A stretch of 64,000 bases of DNA, taken from Thalassovita autumnalis (lineage in GTDB: Bacteria; Pseudomonadota; Alphaproteobacteria; Rhodobacterales; Rhodobacteraceae). The position numbers and the translations under genes were made by a program. The notes under the pieces are model-generated. The model saw only the letters and a program-made list of their open reading frames with translations, made no database searches and was not told the DNA's origin. Numbering within the stretch: position 1 is the first letter of the stretch; each line of letters starts with the position of its first letter. Shown piece after piece: positions 19,154 to 29,163 of this stretch. The DNA lies in NCBI RefSeq assembly GCF_001458255.1, contig NZ_CYSB01000039.1, positions 1-64,000 on the forward strand, written 5' to 3'.

Positions 19154-19186
19154 GTCACATATGACATTATCCTGACCGTATGTGAC
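19154..19186. promoter_or_regulatory. Inverted repeat between GFA gene and GlxA-type regulator
   Basis: GTCACATA (19154-19161) and TATGTGAC (19179-19186) are perfect inverse complements spaced by 17 bases, so the arm centres are 25 bases apart. The repeat lies 18 bases before the regulator ATG. It is a likely operator for the divergent pair, perhaps bound by the regulator itself, although AraC-type proteins more often use direct repeats. Confidence 0.5.
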
Positions 19187-19204
19187 AAATATCCTGGCTT
19201 TGAC

Positions 19205-20119
19205 ATGACCGCCCCCCTGAACGTGACCCTCCTGCGCCCTGATCCACATCAGGCGTCCAGCTTTGCGATCTGTGTTGAGATGGTTGAAACGGCAAACCGT
19301 GTCGCCCGGATGCATGGGCAATTTGATCGCTTCAAACTGACCATCACGGCCCCGCCCGAGGTCCCACAGGGCACTCAGCTGGTGCTGGTGCCAGGGCTTG
19401 GGCTGGCCACCGTGGGTGAGTTACGGCGCACCATGGTGCAGCCGGGGTTTGAGGCACTGATCACCGCATTGCGGCAGATCCCAAATGAGACGCCCATCGC
19501 CGCTGCCTGTTCCGCCACATTTGCCCTTGGCGCTGCCGGGTTGCTGGACGGGCAGCACACAACGGGCCCCTGGTGGCTGATGCCGCATCTTGCGCATCTG
19601 TTTCCCCGCGCCAAACTGCGCCAGGGCGACCTGATTGTTGAGGACGGGCGGATCACCACCGCCGGGGCTGCCTTTGGCCAAATCGATCTGATGCTGCACC
19701 TGATCACCCGCTATGCCGGTGCCGCAATTGCCGAGGATTGCCGGCGATTCCTCATGGCGGACAGTCGGCCCAGCCAGCAGCCTTATGTTTCAGTCGCAAC
19801 GCTGGTGGCGGGGGATCCGGCCCTGCAACAGGCCGAGCTTTACCTGCGCCAGAACCTCGCCCAGCCAATCACCGTTGCCGATATGGCAGCGGCTGCAGGT
19901 CTGGGCCAACGCAGCTTTGCCCGGCGCCTGCAGAAACACGCGGCGCTGACGCCGACAGAGCTGCTGCAAAGTCTGCGGATCAGCGAAGCGATCCGGCTGG
20001 CCCGCAGCACCCGCCTGCCACAGGAGGAAATTGCACATCGGGTTGGCTACGGCGATGCCACCGCACTGCGCCGCCTGATGCGCAAACGCGGCATGGGCAC
20101 CCTCGACAGCTACCGTTAA
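19205..20119 (+). CDS. GlxA-type transcriptional regulator (DJ-1/PfpI plus AraC domains)
   Basis: The 304-residue protein combines an N-terminal DJ-1/PfpI-like domain (about residues 1-170) with a C-terminal AraC/XylS double helix-turn-helix (about 205-300). The first domain has the nucleophile-elbow cysteine in AAACSATFALGAAGLL. The second has TVADMAAAAGLGQRSFARRL and EEIAHRVGYGDATALRRLMRK. Such regulators sense amino compounds or other small metabolites and usually activate a neighbouring operon. The start at 19205 follows the divergent intergenic inverted repeat; upstream frames run through the opposite GFA gene and are rejected. The likely target is the GFA gene or its own promoter. Confidence 0.9.
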   Translation: MTAPLNVTLLRPDPHQASSFAICVEMVETANRVARMHGQFDRFKLTITAPPEVPQGTQLVLVPGLGLATVGELRRTMVQPGFEALITALRQIPNETPIAAACSATFALGAAGLLDGQHTTGPWWLMPHLAHLFPRAKLRQGDLIVEDGRITTAGAAFGQIDLMLHLITRYAGAAIAEDCRRFLMADSRPSQQPYVSVATLVAGDPALQQAELYLRQNLAQPITVADMAAAAGLGQRSFARRLQKHAALTPTELLQSLRISEAIRLARSTRLPQEEIAHRVGYGDATALRRLMRKRGMGTLDSYR

Positions 20120-20214
20120 TCGCCCTGTTGCCACCCTGCGCTTTGGCATGGGATAGCCATTTCCCCACAGCTGTGGCATGCAAGCCCCAACGCTTTTTGC
20201 AAAGAGACGCACCC

Positions 20215-21090
20215 ATGACCCAGATCATCACCGCCCTGTCCGAGGTTTCCAGCCAATATGACGCCCTGTTCGTCGATCTCTGGGGCTGTGTTCACAACGG
20301 CGTCACCGCCTACCCTGAGGCCGTGGCCGCCCTGCAGGACTACCGCCGCAAGGGTGGGATTGTGGTTCTGGTCACCAATTCCCCCAAACCACGTGCGGGC
20401 GTTGCGGACCAGCTATCGCAATTTGGTGTGCCAGATGATGCCTATGACACCATCGCCACCAGCGGTGACAGCGCACGGTCCGCTATGTTCTGTGGTGCGG
20501 TGGGCGAAAAGGTCTATTTCATGGGCGAATGGCAGCGGGACGCCGGCTTCTTTGAACCGCTGAAGCTGCTGGACAACCCGGTTGAGATCACCCGCGTGCC
20601 CCTGGCGGAGGCCGAGGGCATCGTCTGCTGCGGCCCGTTTGACACCATGGCCGACCCGGATGTGAACCGTGCCGATTTCCTTTTGGCCAAACAAAAGGGC
20701 CTGAAGCTGCTGTGTGCCAACCCTGACATTGTGGTGGACCGGGGTGAGGTGCGCGAATGGTGCGCCGGGGCGCTGGCCAAGCTTTACACCGAAATGGGCG
20801 GCGAAAGCCTCTACTTCGGTAAGCCGCATCCGCCGATCTATGATCTGGCGCGGCGCCGCCTGAACGCGATCGACAAGGACATCGAAGACAGCCAGATTCT
20901 GGCCATTGGTGACGGTCCGCACACTGATATCTCGGGCGGTATGGGTGAAGGCATCGACACCCTGTTCATCACCGGCGGTTTGGCACGTGCAGAAACCAAG
21001 ACCACCGACCAACCTGATCCTCAGGCGTTGTCAGACTATATTGCCCGCGAAGCGGTGGCGCCGACCTACAGCATCGGTCAGCTGCGGTAA
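20215..21090 (+). CDS. HAD-superfamily hydrolase, TIGR01459 type
   Basis: The 291-residue cytoplasmic protein is a class IIA HAD phosphatase. The nucleophile motif is DALFVDLWGCVHNG, the second motif VVLVTNSPKPR, and the last acidic motif ILAIGDGPHTDISGG. The DxWG form of motif I and the length match the TIGR01459 group, which is common in alphaproteobacteria and of unknown substrate. A distant likeness to p-nitrophenyl phosphatase and NagD is expected from the cap type. The ATG at 20215 has AAAGAGA upstream. It lies alone between the GlxA-type gene and maoC on the same strand. Confidence 0.9.
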   Translation: MTQIITALSEVSSQYDALFVDLWGCVHNGVTAYPEAVAALQDYRRKGGIVVLVTNSPKPRAGVADQLSQFGVPDDAYDTIATSGDSARSAMFCGAVGEKVYFMGEWQRDAGFFEPLKLLDNPVEITRVPLAEAEGIVCCGPFDTMADPDVNRADFLLAKQKGLKLLCANPDIVVDRGEVREWCAGALAKLYTEMGGESLYFGKPHPPIYDLARRRLNAIDKDIEDSQILAIGDGPHTDISGGMGEGIDTLFITGGLARAETKTTDQPDPQALSDYIAREAVAPTYSIGQLR

Positions 21091-21199
21091 GTTTTCGTTA
21101 CATTAGGGCTTGATTTTCTGCAGCTGCGAAGTAATAAAGTTGCAACTTTTCGCACCCTGAGGTCCGAAAATTACGCACTCGATTCTTATGGAGGGTCAA

Positions 21200-21643
21200 A
21201 TGTTGGATAACATGCCACGCGGCACCATCTACATCGAAGATCTGGAAGTGGGCATGAGCCGTTCACTGCGCAAGGTCGTCACCGATGAAGATATTGAGAT
21301 GTTCGCCCAAGTCTCGACCGACCATAATCCGGTTCATATGGATGAGGCCTATGCCAAAGACACCATCTTTGGCGGCCGCATCGCCCATGGCATGCTGACT
21401 GCGGGGCTGATCTCGGCCGTGATTGGCGAACAACTGCCCGGTCATGGCACCATCTACATGGGCCAATCGCTGAAGTTCATGGCCCCGGTGCGCCCCAATG
21501 ATATGGTGCTGGCCGAGGTGGAAGTCACCGAAATTGACCTGAAAAAACGCCGGGTCGAATTGGACTGTCGCTGCCTTGTGGGTGGCAAGCCGGTGCTGAA
21601 GGGCCACGCGACCGTTCTGGCCCCCTCCAAGAAACTGGATTAA
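21200..21643 (+). CDS. MaoC-like (R)-specific enoyl-CoA hydratase
   Basis: The 147-residue hot-dog-fold enzyme has the hydratase-2 motif FAQVSTDHNPVHMDEAYAK, with the catalytic Asp and His, and then FGGRIAHGML. It should hydrate trans-2-enoyl-CoA to (R)-3-hydroxyacyl-CoA, as PhaJ does, feeding polyhydroxyalkanoate or a related pathway. The substrate range is not shown. The start at 21200 is chosen because GGAGGG lies five bases before it, whereas the in-frame ATG at 21188 has no site. It is followed by ribF after 88 bases on the same strand. Confidence 0.9.
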   Translation: MLDNMPRGTIYIEDLEVGMSRSLRKVVTDEDIEMFAQVSTDHNPVHMDEAYAKDTIFGGRIAHGMLTAGLISAVIGEQLPGHGTIYMGQSLKFMAPVRPNDMVLAEVEVTEIDLKKRRVELDCRCLVGGKPVLKGHATVLAPSKKLD

Positions 21644-21731
21644 GGCATCGGGCACCTAGGTGCCCGACAGTGCGATCCTGCACAAAACATCACGCTTGAT
21701 CCCGGCGCAGAGGGCAGATACCCCATGCCCC

Positions 21732-22670
21732 ATGCGTATCATCCGAGACTACAGCTTTGTCACCGAAGAGGACCGCGGCGCTGCTGCGGCCATTGGGAAT
21801 TTCGACGGGGTCCATCTGGGCCACCAGTCGGTGATTGACCTCACCCGCGCCATTGCTGCGGACAGCGGTGTGCCGCTGGGGGTGATGAGTTTTGAACCAC
21901 ACCCGCGCCAGTTCTTTGCCCCGAAGGCCCCCGCCTTCCGCCTGATGAGCCCCGAAGCGCGCGCCCATCGGTTGGACAAGCTGGGGGTGGAGCGCCTCTA
22001 TGAACTGCCGTTCAACGCCACGCTTTCAGCCCTGACACCTGAGGAGTTTGCCAGCAAGGTCATCGTGGATGGTCTGGGCCTGACTCACGTGGTGGTGGGC
22101 GCGGATTTCTGTTTTGGCAAAGGTCGCGCCGGGTCCGTCGAAGATCTGAAACGCTTTGGCGCGGACATGGGCTTTGGCGTCACCGTGGCCGAACTGTTGC
22201 ATGGCCATAAGGGCGAAGTCTCCTCCACTGCGATCCGCGACGCCCTGACCGACGGGCGGCCGCGTGATGCGCAGGCCATGCTGGGTCACTGGCACCGGAT
22301 GGACGGTGAGGTGATCGGCGGCGATCAACGCGGCCGCGAGCTGGGCTACCCCACCGCAAACATGTCGATCGACGGGCTTCACCGGCCCAAACTGGGGGTC
22401 TATGCCGTGCTGATCGACGTGTTGGATGGCCCACACGCCGGCAGCTACCACGGTGCCGCGTCGCTGGGCGTGCGGCCGATGTTTGGCGAGAACAAACCCA
22501 ACCTTGAAACTTTCATCTTCGATTTCTCCGGCGACCTTTACGGCGCGCAGATCTCGGTCGGTCTGGTCGACTACCTGCGCCCCGAGGAAAAGTTCGATAG
22601 TCTTGAGGCGCTGATTGCGCAAATGGACGCGGACTGCGCCAAAGCACGCGACATTCTGGCGGCGCTGTGA
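21732..22670 (+). CDS. ribF: Bifunctional riboflavin kinase / FAD synthetase
   Basis: The 312-residue enzyme makes FMN and then FAD from riboflavin. The N-terminal nucleotidyltransferase domain shows AAIGNFDGVHLGHQ and FCFGKGRAGS with STAIRDAL. The C-terminal flavokinase domain (about residues 190-305) shows GRELGYPTANM and KLGVYAV, then GMRP-like GVRPMFGE. Length and order fit the family. The start at 21732 (MRIIRDYSF) is chosen by homology. Its TGA overlaps the ATG of ycgN by one base, so the two are coupled. FAD made here would supply the many flavoenzymes, including ETF. Confidence 0.95.
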   Translation: MRIIRDYSFVTEEDRGAAAAIGNFDGVHLGHQSVIDLTRAIAADSGVPLGVMSFEPHPRQFFAPKAPAFRLMSPEARAHRLDKLGVERLYELPFNATLSALTPEEFASKVIVDGLGLTHVVVGADFCFGKGRAGSVEDLKRFGADMGFGVTVAELLHGHKGEVSSTAIRDALTDGRPRDAQAMLGHWHRMDGEVIGGDQRGRELGYPTANMSIDGLHRPKLGVYAVLIDVLDGPHAGSYHGAASLGVRPMFGENKPNLETFIFDFSGDLYGAQISVGLVDYLRPEEKFDSLEALIAQMDADCAKARDILAAL

Positions 22671-23125
22671 TGCCGCTGAACCTGCGCAAAAACTTCTGGG
22701 AGAAAGTCCCCCTCACCAAGATGAGCCGCCCCGAGTGGGAGGCGCTGTGTGATGGCTGTGGCAAATGCTGCCTGAACAAACTGGAGGATGAGGACACCGG
22801 ACAGGTGGCGCTGACCAATGTGGCCTGTCGCCTGCTGGACGATCAGACCTGCCAGTGCAGCCAATACCCGATCCGCCATAACTTCGTGCCGGAATGCATC
22901 GTTCTCAGCCCCGACAACATGGAGCAGAACCTCTACTGGATGCCGGAAACCTGCGCCTACAAGCTGATGTGGAACGGCCAGCCGTTGCCCGATTGGCACC
23001 CGCTGAAAACCGGTGACCCTGAGAGTGTGCACAAAGCAGGGGTTTCCATGCGGGGGCGAACGGTGCCAGAGTTCGAGGTCGATGATGACGAGTGGGAAGA
23101 CCACATAATTGAGGAACCAATCTGA
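22670..23125 (+). CDS. YcgN-family cysteine cluster protein (UPF0260)
   Basis: The 151-residue cytoplasmic protein carries the family cysteine cluster: CDGCGKCCLNKL near residue 28, then C in VACRLLDD, CQCSQYP, and PECIVLS. These are probably ligands for an Fe-S cluster or zinc (YkgJ/YcgN-like). The biochemical role is unknown. It is embedded in a coupled run: its ATG overlaps the ribF stop by one base, and its TGA overlaps the ltaE start in the same way. The C-terminal tail is acidic (DDDEWEDHIIEE). Confidence 0.88.
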   Translation: MPLNLRKNFWEKVPLTKMSRPEWEALCDGCGKCCLNKLEDEDTGQVALTNVACRLLDDQTCQCSQYPIRHNFVPECIVLSPDNMEQNLYWMPETCAYKLMWNGQPLPDWHPLKTGDPESVHKAGVSMRGRTVPEFEVDDDEWEDHIIEEPI

Positions 23126-24171
23126 TGTTTTTTGCGTCCGATAACGGGGGACCGGTCCACCCGCAGATCATGCAGGCCCTGGCAGCTGCGAACGAAGGCT
23201 ACCGCGTCGGCTATGGTGCTGACGCTGAGATGGATCGCGTGCGCGACATGGTGCGCGAGATCTTTGAAGCGCCTGAGGCCGCCGTTTATCTGGTGTCCAC
23301 GGGCACGGCCGCCAATTCGCTGGCGCTGGCGACCATGTGCAAACCCTGGGAGACGATTTTTTGCTCGACCCGCGCGCATATCCATGAGGATGAATGCAAC
23401 GCGCCAGAGTTCTATTCCGGCGGTGCCAAGCTGACGCTGGTGGGCAAAGGGGACAAGATGACGCCTGAGGCGCTGCGCACCTCCATCCTGCTGGAAGAAA
23501 ACCGCGGCGTGCATGGCCCGCAGCGCGGCCCCCTGTCGATCACTCAGGTGACAGAACTGGGCCATGTCTACACACTGGACGAAATCAAGGCGCTGACCGC
23601 AGTTGCCAAGGAATACGGCATGTCCAGTCATCTGGACGGGGCCCGTTTCACCAACGCGATGATCACGCTGGGCTGCTCGGCCGCTGAAATGACCTGGAAA
23701 GCAGGCATTGATGCCGTCAGCTTTGGCGGCACCAAAAACGGCTGCATGGGTGTTGAAGCTGTGGTCTTCTTTGACCCGTCGCTGGCCTGGGAATTCGAAC
23801 TGCGCCGCAAACGGGGCGCGCATCTGTTTTCCAAACACCGTTATCTGTCGGCCCAGATGCTGGGCTATCTGGAGGGCGATCTGTGGCTGGAAACCGCACG
23901 GCAGGCCAATGACAGCTGCGCCCGTCTGGCCGAAGGGATGCGGGCGATTGACGGCGTGAATTTCACCACCACGCCAGAGGCCAACCTGTTCTTCGCCGAA
24001 CTGCCGCGCCGCCTGCACAAGAAGGCGTTTGAGGCCGGCGCCTACTACTACATCATGTCCGGCGAGCTGGAAGGCGACGACCCTGAGGAGATGCTGCTGG
24101 CCCGCTTTGTGGCCGATTGGTCCATCGGTGCCGAGGGCGTGGATGCCCTGCTAGCCGCATACAACGCCTAA
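23125..24171 (+). CDS. ltaE: Low-specificity L-threonine aldolase
   Basis: The 348-residue PLP enzyme of fold type I cleaves L-threonine or L-allo-threonine to glycine and acetaldehyde. The N-terminal FFASDNGGPVHPQI matches the family. The aspartate that holds the pyridine nitrogen lies in SSHLDGARFTNA, and the Schiff-base lysine in SFGGTKNG. Length and motif order are normal for the beta-eliminating lyase family. It is the last gene of the maoC-ribF-ycgN-ltaE run, coupled to ycgN by a TGATG overlap. An inverted repeat without a T-run follows. Confidence 0.93.
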   Translation: MFFASDNGGPVHPQIMQALAAANEGYRVGYGADAEMDRVRDMVREIFEAPEAAVYLVSTGTAANSLALATMCKPWETIFCSTRAHIHEDECNAPEFYSGGAKLTLVGKGDKMTPEALRTSILLEENRGVHGPQRGPLSITQVTELGHVYTLDEIKALTAVAKEYGMSSHLDGARFTNAMITLGCSAAEMTWKAGIDAVSFGGTKNGCMGVEAVVFFDPSLAWEFELRRKRGAHLFSKHRYLSAQMLGYLEGDLWLETARQANDSCARLAEGMRAIDGVNFTTTPEANLFFAELPRRLHKKAFEAGAYYYIMSGELEGDDPEEMLLARFVADWSIGAEGVDALLAAYNA

Positions 24172-24178
24172 GCCAAGC

Positions 24179-24200
24179 TGGTGGGCCGCATGGCCCACCA
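24179..24200. other. Stem-loop between convergent ltaE and hydrolase genes
   Basis: TGGTGGGCC-GCAT-GGCCCACCA is a perfect 9-bp stem with a four-base loop, placed between two convergent genes. No T-run follows on either strand, so it may slow transcription both ways or protect the 3' ends rather than be a classical terminator. Confidence 0.5.
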
Positions 24201-24210
24201 AATGCTGCAC

Positions 24211-25032
24211 CTAGCCCTGTGCTGCCAGAAACGGCCGCATCACCGCTGCCACTTGCGGCGCGTGGGAAATGGCCACCATATGGCCAGCCCCATCGATTAC
24301 TTCGCTTATCGCCCCGTCAATACGGCGGGCCAGCGCTGTGTTGATCTTCTCCACATAATGCGGTGAGTTTGCGCCGGCGATCATCAGGGTTGGCACCTTC
24401 AACCGGTCCACCGCGCCAGAGGACAGCACACCAGCGCTATCCAGCCCAATCTCATCATGGGCCGCAGTGATCAGATGGATCTGCTCCATCGCTTTCTGGC
24501 GCATCTGTTCAGGCAGATCGGCCCATCGCATACCGTTGCCCCATTCGCGCAGGAACAACCGCGCGGCGGTTTCGCGATCCCCCGCTTCAATGGCATCGGC
24601 CACCGCGCCCATCTCGGCGCCATGCTGCTCCAGAAGGCCGGGATGATCGGCATAGGCGGCCGCAAAGAACACCGGCTCAATCAAGGTGAGCGAGCGCACA
24701 AGATCCGGCCGCTCACAGGCCAGTCGCAGGGCCACAGTACCGCCAAAGGAATGACCGATCAGATCCGTCGGCCCGTCCAAGAAATCCAGCGCCATATCGA
24801 CCGTCTGGCGCTGCAAGGGAACGCTGCCGTCCCAATCTCCGCTGCGCCCATGCCCGGGCAGGTCAAAGGCCGTCATCGACAGCATGTCCGCCAGCCCGGC
24901 CGCCAGACCGGCCATTGCGCCAGAATGCGCCATCGAACAATGAATCATCAACGCCTGACGCGCGCCCGGTTCTGACAAACCAAAATGGCGCGCGAAGGTG
25001 GGGAACCCGCCCCGCAAAACTGTAGAGGTCAC
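24211..25032 (-). CDS. Alpha/beta hydrolase
   Basis: The 273-residue cytoplasmic protein has the alpha/beta-hydrolase order: oxyanion-side region with LMIHCSMAHSG, the nucleophile elbow in DLIGHSFGGTVALRLA, and the catalytic His in VIDGAGHMVAISHAPQV near the C terminus. The acid probably lies in the strand PTLMIAGANSP. Esterase, lactonase or C-C hydrolase activity is possible, and the substrate is unknown. It starts with GTG directly after the TAA of the DsbA-like isomerase gene, with no base between, so the two are co-translated. This may mean they act in one aromatic-compound pathway. Confidence 0.87.
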   Translation of the reverse strand: MTSTVLRGGFPTFARHFGLSEPGARQALMIHCSMAHSGAMAGLAAGLADMLSMTAFDLPGHGRSGDWDGSVPLQRQTVDMALDFLDGPTDLIGHSFGGTVALRLACERPDLVRSLTLIEPVFFAAAYADHPGLLEQHGAEMGAVADAIEAGDRETAARLFLREWGNGMRWADLPEQMRQKAMEQIHLITAAHDEIGLDSAGVLSSGAVDRLKVPTLMIAGANSPHYVEKINTALARRIDGAISEVIDGAGHMVAISHAPQVAAVMRPFLAAQG

Positions 25033-25632
25033 TTAGATGTCGCCCCCAAGATGGGCGTCCAGATCATCAAGACGGTCCTGGCCCCAGAATTTCTGTCCGC
25101 TGTCGCAGATAAAGAAGGGGGAACCAAAGACGCCAGCCGCAACCGCCTCTTCCAGATTGGCGGCGTAGATCTCGGCCCCGGTCAAGAGGCCACTGTCCGC
25201 AAGACCCGGATCAAAATCTGCCTCAGCCAGACAGGCCTTGATCACATCATCCTGCGAGACGTCCTTTTCCTCAGCCCAGCAGCTGGCCAGCAGGCGGTGC
25301 ACCAGCAGCGGCAGGTTGCCGCCACCTGCCTTTTGTGCGGCGATAATGGCGTAGGCCGACGGCGCAGGGTTGACCGGCCAATGGGCGGGCTTCAGATTGA
25401 AAGGCATGTTCAATCGACGCGCCTGCCGGGGCAGCTCCTGCGCGCGGTATTCTACGCGCGCTGGGTGGCGTTCCGGCAACGGCACACCGCCGGTGCGGCC
25501 AAAGGTGGAGATCAGATCGACGGGTTTATAGGTCACGGTGGCGCCGCGGCGCTGCGCGATCTCTTCCAGACGGGGGCCCACAAGGTACGCATACGGTGAA
25601 ACGGTTGTGAAATAGTAATCAATGTGCGGCAT
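25033..25632 (-). CDS. 2-hydroxychromene-2-carboxylate isomerase-like protein (DsbA family)
   Basis: The 199-residue protein has the thioredoxin-like fold of kappa-class glutathione transferases. It begins IDYYFTTVSPYAYLVGPRLEEI, where the SPY replaces the CxxC of DsbA, and ends with GVFGSPFFICDSGQKFWGQDRLDDL, as in NahD-type isomerases. Those enzymes isomerise a naphthalene breakdown intermediate with glutathione. The true substrate here is unknown, because no other aromatic-degradation gene is near. It leads the coupled pair with the alpha/beta hydrolase and is divergent from prs. Confidence 0.88.
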   Translation of the reverse strand: MPHIDYYFTTVSPYAYLVGPRLEEIAQRRGATVTYKPVDLISTFGRTGGVPLPERHPARVEYRAQELPRQARRLNMPFNLKPAHWPVNPAPSAYAIIAAQKAGGGNLPLLVHRLLASCWAEEKDVSQDDVIKACLAEADFDPGLADSGLLTGAEIYAANLEEAVAAGVFGSPFFICDSGQKFWGQDRLDDLDAHLGGDI

Positions 25633-25738
25633 CTGTGCGCCCTTTCGTCGGCATAGCTTTGATTGAGCGTATCGAAGTGCTAAGCGGTGTCAACGTTACG
25701 AATCTGTCATCTCGACCAAATCTTGGGGAACTGTCGAT

Positions 25739-26755
25739 ATGCCCTCCATCACCGAACCGAAACTGATTTCTGGCAACGCAAACCTGCCGCTGGCCAAATC
25801 CATCGCACGCCGTATGTCAATGCACCGCGGCACCAACTTGGGTCTGGTAGACGCCCGGGTAGAGCGCTTCAACGACGGCGAAATCTTCGTCGAAGTGTTC
25901 GAAAATGTCCGCGGTGAAGACATGTTCATCATCCAGCCAACGTCAAACCCGGCCAACGACAACCTGATGGAGCTGCTGATCATGGCCGATGCGCTGCGCC
26001 GCTCCTCGGCCAGCCGGATCACCGCTGTGATCCCTTACTTCGGCTATGCCCGTCAGGACCGCCGCACCAAGGCGCGTACGCCGATCTCGGCCAAGCTGGT
26101 CGCCAACATGCTGGTCGAAGCTGGCATCGAACGGATCCTGACGCTGGACCTGCACGCCGCGCAGATCCAGGGCTTCTTCGATATCCCCGTGGACAACCTC
26201 TATGCCTCGCCGATCTTTGCGCTGGACATCAAAGAGAAGTTCGCAGGCAGCCTGAGCGACGTGATGGTCGTATCCCCCGATGTGGGTGGCGTGGCCCGTG
26301 CACGCGAACTGGCCAAACGAATCAACGCGCCGCTGTCGATCGTCGACAAACGCCGCGAGAAACCCGGTGAAGTTGCTGAGATGACAGTCATCGGTGATGT
26401 GACCGGCAAGAAATGTATCATCGTCGACGATATGTGCGACACCGCCGGCACCCTGTGCAAAGCGGCTGAGGTTCTGCTGGAGCACGGCGCAACCGAAGTC
26501 CACGCCTATATCTCACACGGTGTGATGTCCGGCCCTGCGGTTGAGCGCGTGACCAACTCGGTCATGAAATCGCTGGTGATCACCGACTCGATCCAGCCGA
26601 CCGAAGCTGTGAAAGCCTGCCCCAACATCCGCATCCTGCCGACCGCGCCGATGTTTGCGCAGTCGATCCTCAACATCTGGAGCGGCACCTCGGTCTCCTC
26701 GCTGTTTGAGACCGAAACGCTGGAGCCGATCTACGAAGGTCAGTTCCCAGACTGA
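25739..26755 (+). CDS. prs: Ribose-phosphate pyrophosphokinase (PRPP synthetase)
   Basis: The 338-residue cytoplasmic enzyme makes PRPP from ribose 5-phosphate and ATP for nucleotide, histidine and tryptophan synthesis. The family landmarks are present: [11 protein letters not shown] near the N terminus, the ATP-contact YFGYARQDR, the flexible-loop DKRREKPGE, and the PRPP-binding [12 protein letters not shown] near residue 225. The length is slightly above the usual 310-320 because of an N-terminal stretch of about ten residues and a long C terminus. The start at 25739 is the only suitable ATG. It ends in a clear terminator shared with the convergent lectin gene region. Confidence 0.96.
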   Translation: MPSITEPKLISGNANLPLAKSIARRMSMHRGTNLGLVDARVERFNDGEIFVEVFENVRGEDMFIIQPTSNPANDNLMELLIMADALRRSSASRITAVIPYFGYARQDRRTKARTPISAKLVANMLVEAGIERILTLDLHAAQIQGFFDIPVDNLYASPIFALDIKEKFAGSLSDVMVVSPDVGGVARARELAKRINAPLSIVDKRREKPGEVAEMTVIGDVTGKKCIIVDDMCDTAGTLCKAAEVLLEHGATEVHAYISHGVMSGPAVERVTNSVMKSLVITDSIQPTEAVKACPNIRILPTAPMFAQSILNIWSGTSVSSLFETETLEPIYEGQFPD

Positions 26756-26780
26756 TCGGGTGAACAGTTTGACACAACGA

Positions 26781-26804
26781 AGGGCGCCCCTCAGGCGCCC
26801 TTTT
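26781..26804 (+). terminator. Intrinsic terminator of prs
   Basis: GGGCGCC-CCTCA-GGCGCCC, a 7-bp stem, followed by TTTTC. It starts 26 bases after the prs stop; the mirror strand has AAGGG only, so it serves prs mainly. Confidence 0.87.
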
Positions 26805-26831
26805 CATTTCCGCAGCGGCCACAAGGGTAGC

Positions 26832-27182
26832 TTAGGGGATGTCCCAGTGATCGTCGTCATCCACAGCACCTATGGCCATCCAGCTGACGCGGGCGCGGGC
26901 CATGCGGGTGTTGCCCCAGGTGCGGAAAACAATGTCAAACTGGCCTTTTGAAATGCTTTCGGCCTCAACATCCGCACGAATGTTGGTGGAATAATCCACG
27001 TCCCACAGTGAGACAGAGACCATCACATTGGGTGGTTCGCGAAACCGTTCTGAAAACCGGACGGTGGCGCGACGTTCGCGGCTGCCTTCCCCGGTCCACA
27101 TATCACCGCCATTTTCAAAGTCGGAGAAAAGCGTTTCCTCCCCCTGATCGATGCCGATGACGTTGCTGTTAATCTTTTTCAT
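26832..27182 (-). CDS. H-type lectin domain protein
   Basis: The 116-residue protein is essentially one H-type lectin domain (PF09458). The pattern is clear: VRFSERFREPPNVMVSVSLWDVDY, IRADVEAESISKGQFDIVFRTWGNTRMARARVSWMAIG is spread over residues 40-108, and the final W-A-I-G strand closes the sandwich. H-type lectins of snails and Dictyostelium discoidin bind GalNAc as trimers. No signal peptide or membrane segment is visible, so it is either cytoplasmic or leaves by a leaderless route. It lies between the prs and atpC terminators as a single-gene unit. Confidence 0.85.
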   Translation of the reverse strand: MKKINSNVIGIDQGEETLFSDFENGGDMWTGEGSRERRATVRFSERFREPPNVMVSVSLWDVDYSTNIRADVEAESISKGQFDIVFRTWGNTRMARARVSWMAIGAVDDDDHWDIP

Positions 27183-27230
27183 GCCCCTTTGATAGCGCAG
27201 CCCCCTCCCCTCAGGTCAACCAAAACACGA

Positions 27231-27263
27231 AAAAAGGCCCCGTTCCGGAGAACAGGGCCTTTT
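27231..27263 (-). terminator. Intrinsic terminator of the ATP synthase operon
   Basis: On the minus strand GGCCCTGTTC-TCCG-GAACGGGGCC forms a 10-bp stem with one mismatch, flanked by AAAA before and TTTTTT after. It begins 23 bases after the atpC stop. Confidence 0.88.
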
Positions 27264-27285
27264 GAATGTGTCTCATCCTGCGCGT

Positions 27286-27696
27286 TTACAGGTTGGTGTG
27301 GAACCCGAGATCTTCGGCGATGTGCATCAGGTCCGCCACAAGCTTGTGGGTTTCGTGATGGTTATCGACCTCAGCCGCGTCATGCGCCGCCTGAGCCTTG
27401 CCCAGAAGATCCGACACGATTTCCTGTGTCACCTCTGCCTTCGGAACAGCCATTTCGGCCAGGACCGAAATCGACTCCGACGACAGCTCTGCGAAACCGC
27501 CGGTGACGAAATAGACTTCCTCACCCGATGCGCCAGTCGCGGTCACCAGACCGGGACGCAGGGTAAGGATGGTCGGCTCATGGCCGGCCATCGCTGTTAG
27601 GTCACCACTTGCACCCGGGATCTGCACCTGCTCCGCAACCAGAGACGCAAGTTTGCGCTCAGGAGAGACGAGATCGAATTGGACTGTATCAGCCAT
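27286..27696 (-). CDS. atpC: ATP synthase F1 subunit epsilon
   Basis: The 136-residue subunit of the central stalk links gamma to the c-ring and can inhibit ATP hydrolysis. The N-terminal beta-sandwich has [37 protein letters not shown] (located at residues 6-42) and the C-terminal part forms the helical hairpin. It is the last gene of atpHAGDC, with a 24-base gap after atpD. The length is normal for alphaproteobacteria, where the C-terminal helices are often shorter. Confidence 0.95.
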   Translation of the reverse strand: MADTVQFDLVSPERKLASLVAEQVQIPGASGDLTAMAGHEPTILTLRPGLVTATGASGEEVYFVTGGFAELSSESISVLAEMAVPKAEVTQEIVSDLLGKAQAAHDAAEVDNHHETHKLVADLMHIAEDLGFHTNL

Positions 27697-27720
27697 GAAT
27701 GGCCTCCTTCCGGGTTACGA

Positions 27721-29163
<1,443 letters not shown>

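Noticed and set aside
25033-25632. Thiol-disulfide oxidoreductase DsbA
   Set aside because: The CxxC is replaced by SPY and there is no signal peptide; the ends match the hydroxychromene carboxylate isomerase type.
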